Positions 63,092 to 64,000 of a stretch of 64,000 nucleotides of DNA are shown piece after piece. Position 1 is the first letter of the stretch, and the number at the start of each line of letters is the position of its first letter. The position numbers and the translations under genes are program-made. Under the pieces are notes generated by a model. The model was not told the DNA's origin, searched no databases, and saw only the letters and a program-made list of their open reading frames with translations. The stretch is taken from contig JAJGOT010000468.1 of the NCBI GenBank assembly GCA_022457155.1, positions 564,001 to 628,000 on the forward strand, in the 5' to 3' direction. This DNA comes from Cladopsammia gracilis. Taxonomy: Eukaryota > Cnidaria > Anthozoa > Scleractinia > Dendrophylliidae.

Positions 63092-64000
63092 GTGGAAATT
63101 CCGTTAAACGGCGTAAACATATTGGCTCATGAAAAGAACCATATAACAGCGTAAACATATTCGCTCGTGAAAGTTCCATCCAACAGTGAAAAACATATTC
63201 GCTTGTGAAAGTTTCATATAACAGCGTAAACATATTCGCTCGTGAAAATTCCATCTAACAGCGTAAACAGATTCGCTTGCGAAAGTTCTAGTTAAACAGC
63301 GTAAACAAATTCGCTCGTGAAAATTCCATCCAACAGCGTAAACATATTCGCTCGTGAAAGTTCCATGTAACAGCGTAAACATATTCGCTCGTGGAAATTC
63401 CGTATAACAGCGTAAACATATTCGCTCGTGAAAATTCCATCTAACAGCGTAAACATATTCGCTCGTGAAAATTTTATCTAGCAGCGTAAACGTATTCGCT
63501 CGAGAAGGTTCCGTACAACAGCGTAAACATATTCGCTCGTGGAAGTTCCGTCTAACAGCGTAAACATATTCGCTAGTGGAAGTTCCATTAAACAGCGGAA
63601 ACATATTCGCTCGTGAAAGTTCCATATAACAGCGCAAACATATTCGCTCGTGGAAATTCCATCTAACAGCGTAAACATATTCGCTTGCGAAAGTTCTAAT
63701 TAAACAGCGTAAACAAATTCGCTCGTGAAAATTCCATCCAACAGCGCAAAAGCCGCACTTCAGAAGGTTGAACTTAAAACGTGAGAGATAATGTTATAAT
63801 TTGCTAGCGAGAGCTACACAAAACAATACGAATAATGAGCGAAAACAATACCTCTGCACGTGCATTTTTATATTGTTATTGCTAGTAAAAATTCCATAGC
63901 AGCGCAAACACATTCGCTCAGTGAAAAAATTCCATTACACAGCGTGAACATATGAGCTAATGAAAAAATTGTACGAAACAAGGCCAAAAGTAAGAAGCTA
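63092..64000. repeat. 37-bp minisatellite, right block
   Basis: About 20 units of the same 37-bp repeat as 58030-59161, continuing to the window end. A non-repeat segment of about 135 bp (63752-63885) interrupts it. The units here are more homogeneous than those left of the element. Confidence 0.95.

Noticed and set aside
58308..63678. Several long minus-strand ORFs (up to 177 codons) in the minisatellite
   Set aside because: They are translations of a 37-bp tandem repeat whose three frames all stay open. Their repeat register shifts at unit boundaries, and there is no start context, domain or splice support.

Overview
The window looks like a repeat-saturated, intron-rich metazoan nuclear genome, most likely a cnidarian such as a stony coral or sea anemone. 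The evidence is spliced actin-family genes with short phase-0 introns, a spliced secreted glycine-rich protein gene, Penelope-like elements carrying hammerhead ribozymes, several LINE clades, a Ty3/gypsy element and many palindromic MITEs. The taxon is an inference from these families; no single-copy marker gene is present. Little of the sequence is host coding DNA. Most of it is mobile-element sequence in introns and between genes.  Layout. 1-5.4 kb: short inverted-repeat elements, including a TTAA-flanked MITE with a second MITE nested inside it. 5.4-17.4 kb: two tandem, same-strand divergent actin genes (three exons each, minus strand). The 4.4-kb second intron of the first holds a Penelope-like element with two hammerhead ribozymes, a third ribozyme from another Penelope relic, and ATCGAT-rich inverted ends. 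Between the genes lie a 14-bp/126-bp higher-order satellite and the second copy of the TTAA MITE, which preserves the empty site of the nested one. 18.0-19.2 kb: a 5'-truncated LINE. 20.4-57 kb: a plus-strand secreted-protein gene (signal-peptide exons, then phase-compatible glycine-rich exons). Its introns contain a foldback element, an antisense Ty3/gypsy element with 5-bp target duplications, LINE fragments, a Crypton/KIAA1958-like remnant, three copies of a dispersed CpG-rich repeat with a conserved short ORF, a tRNA-His candidate and many MITEs. Its 5' exons are duplicated, and one copy is broken by a MITE.  58-64 kb: a 37-bp minisatellite interrupted exactly at a TA by a 3.9-kb element. 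This element encodes a 523-residue HUH-endonuclease/SF3-helicase Rep-like protein (plus strand) and a convergent DD34E Tc1-type transposase (minus strand). It is bounded by two direct copies of a ~240-260 bp unit, each with its own terminal inverted repeats and TA flanks. The outermost ends are also inverted repeats, and the minisatellite resumes on the far side at the expected base. This is the most unusual object in the window: either a composite transposon with a rolling-circle-type replication gene as cargo, or a circular Rep-encoding replicon that integrated by recombination into a resident MITE. Four copies of an iteron-like 10-bp motif, two direct and two inverted, lie between the two genes.  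No tool was run. All boundaries, splice sites and family names come from reading the sequence, and they are marked as recognition or inference where they go beyond what is visible.
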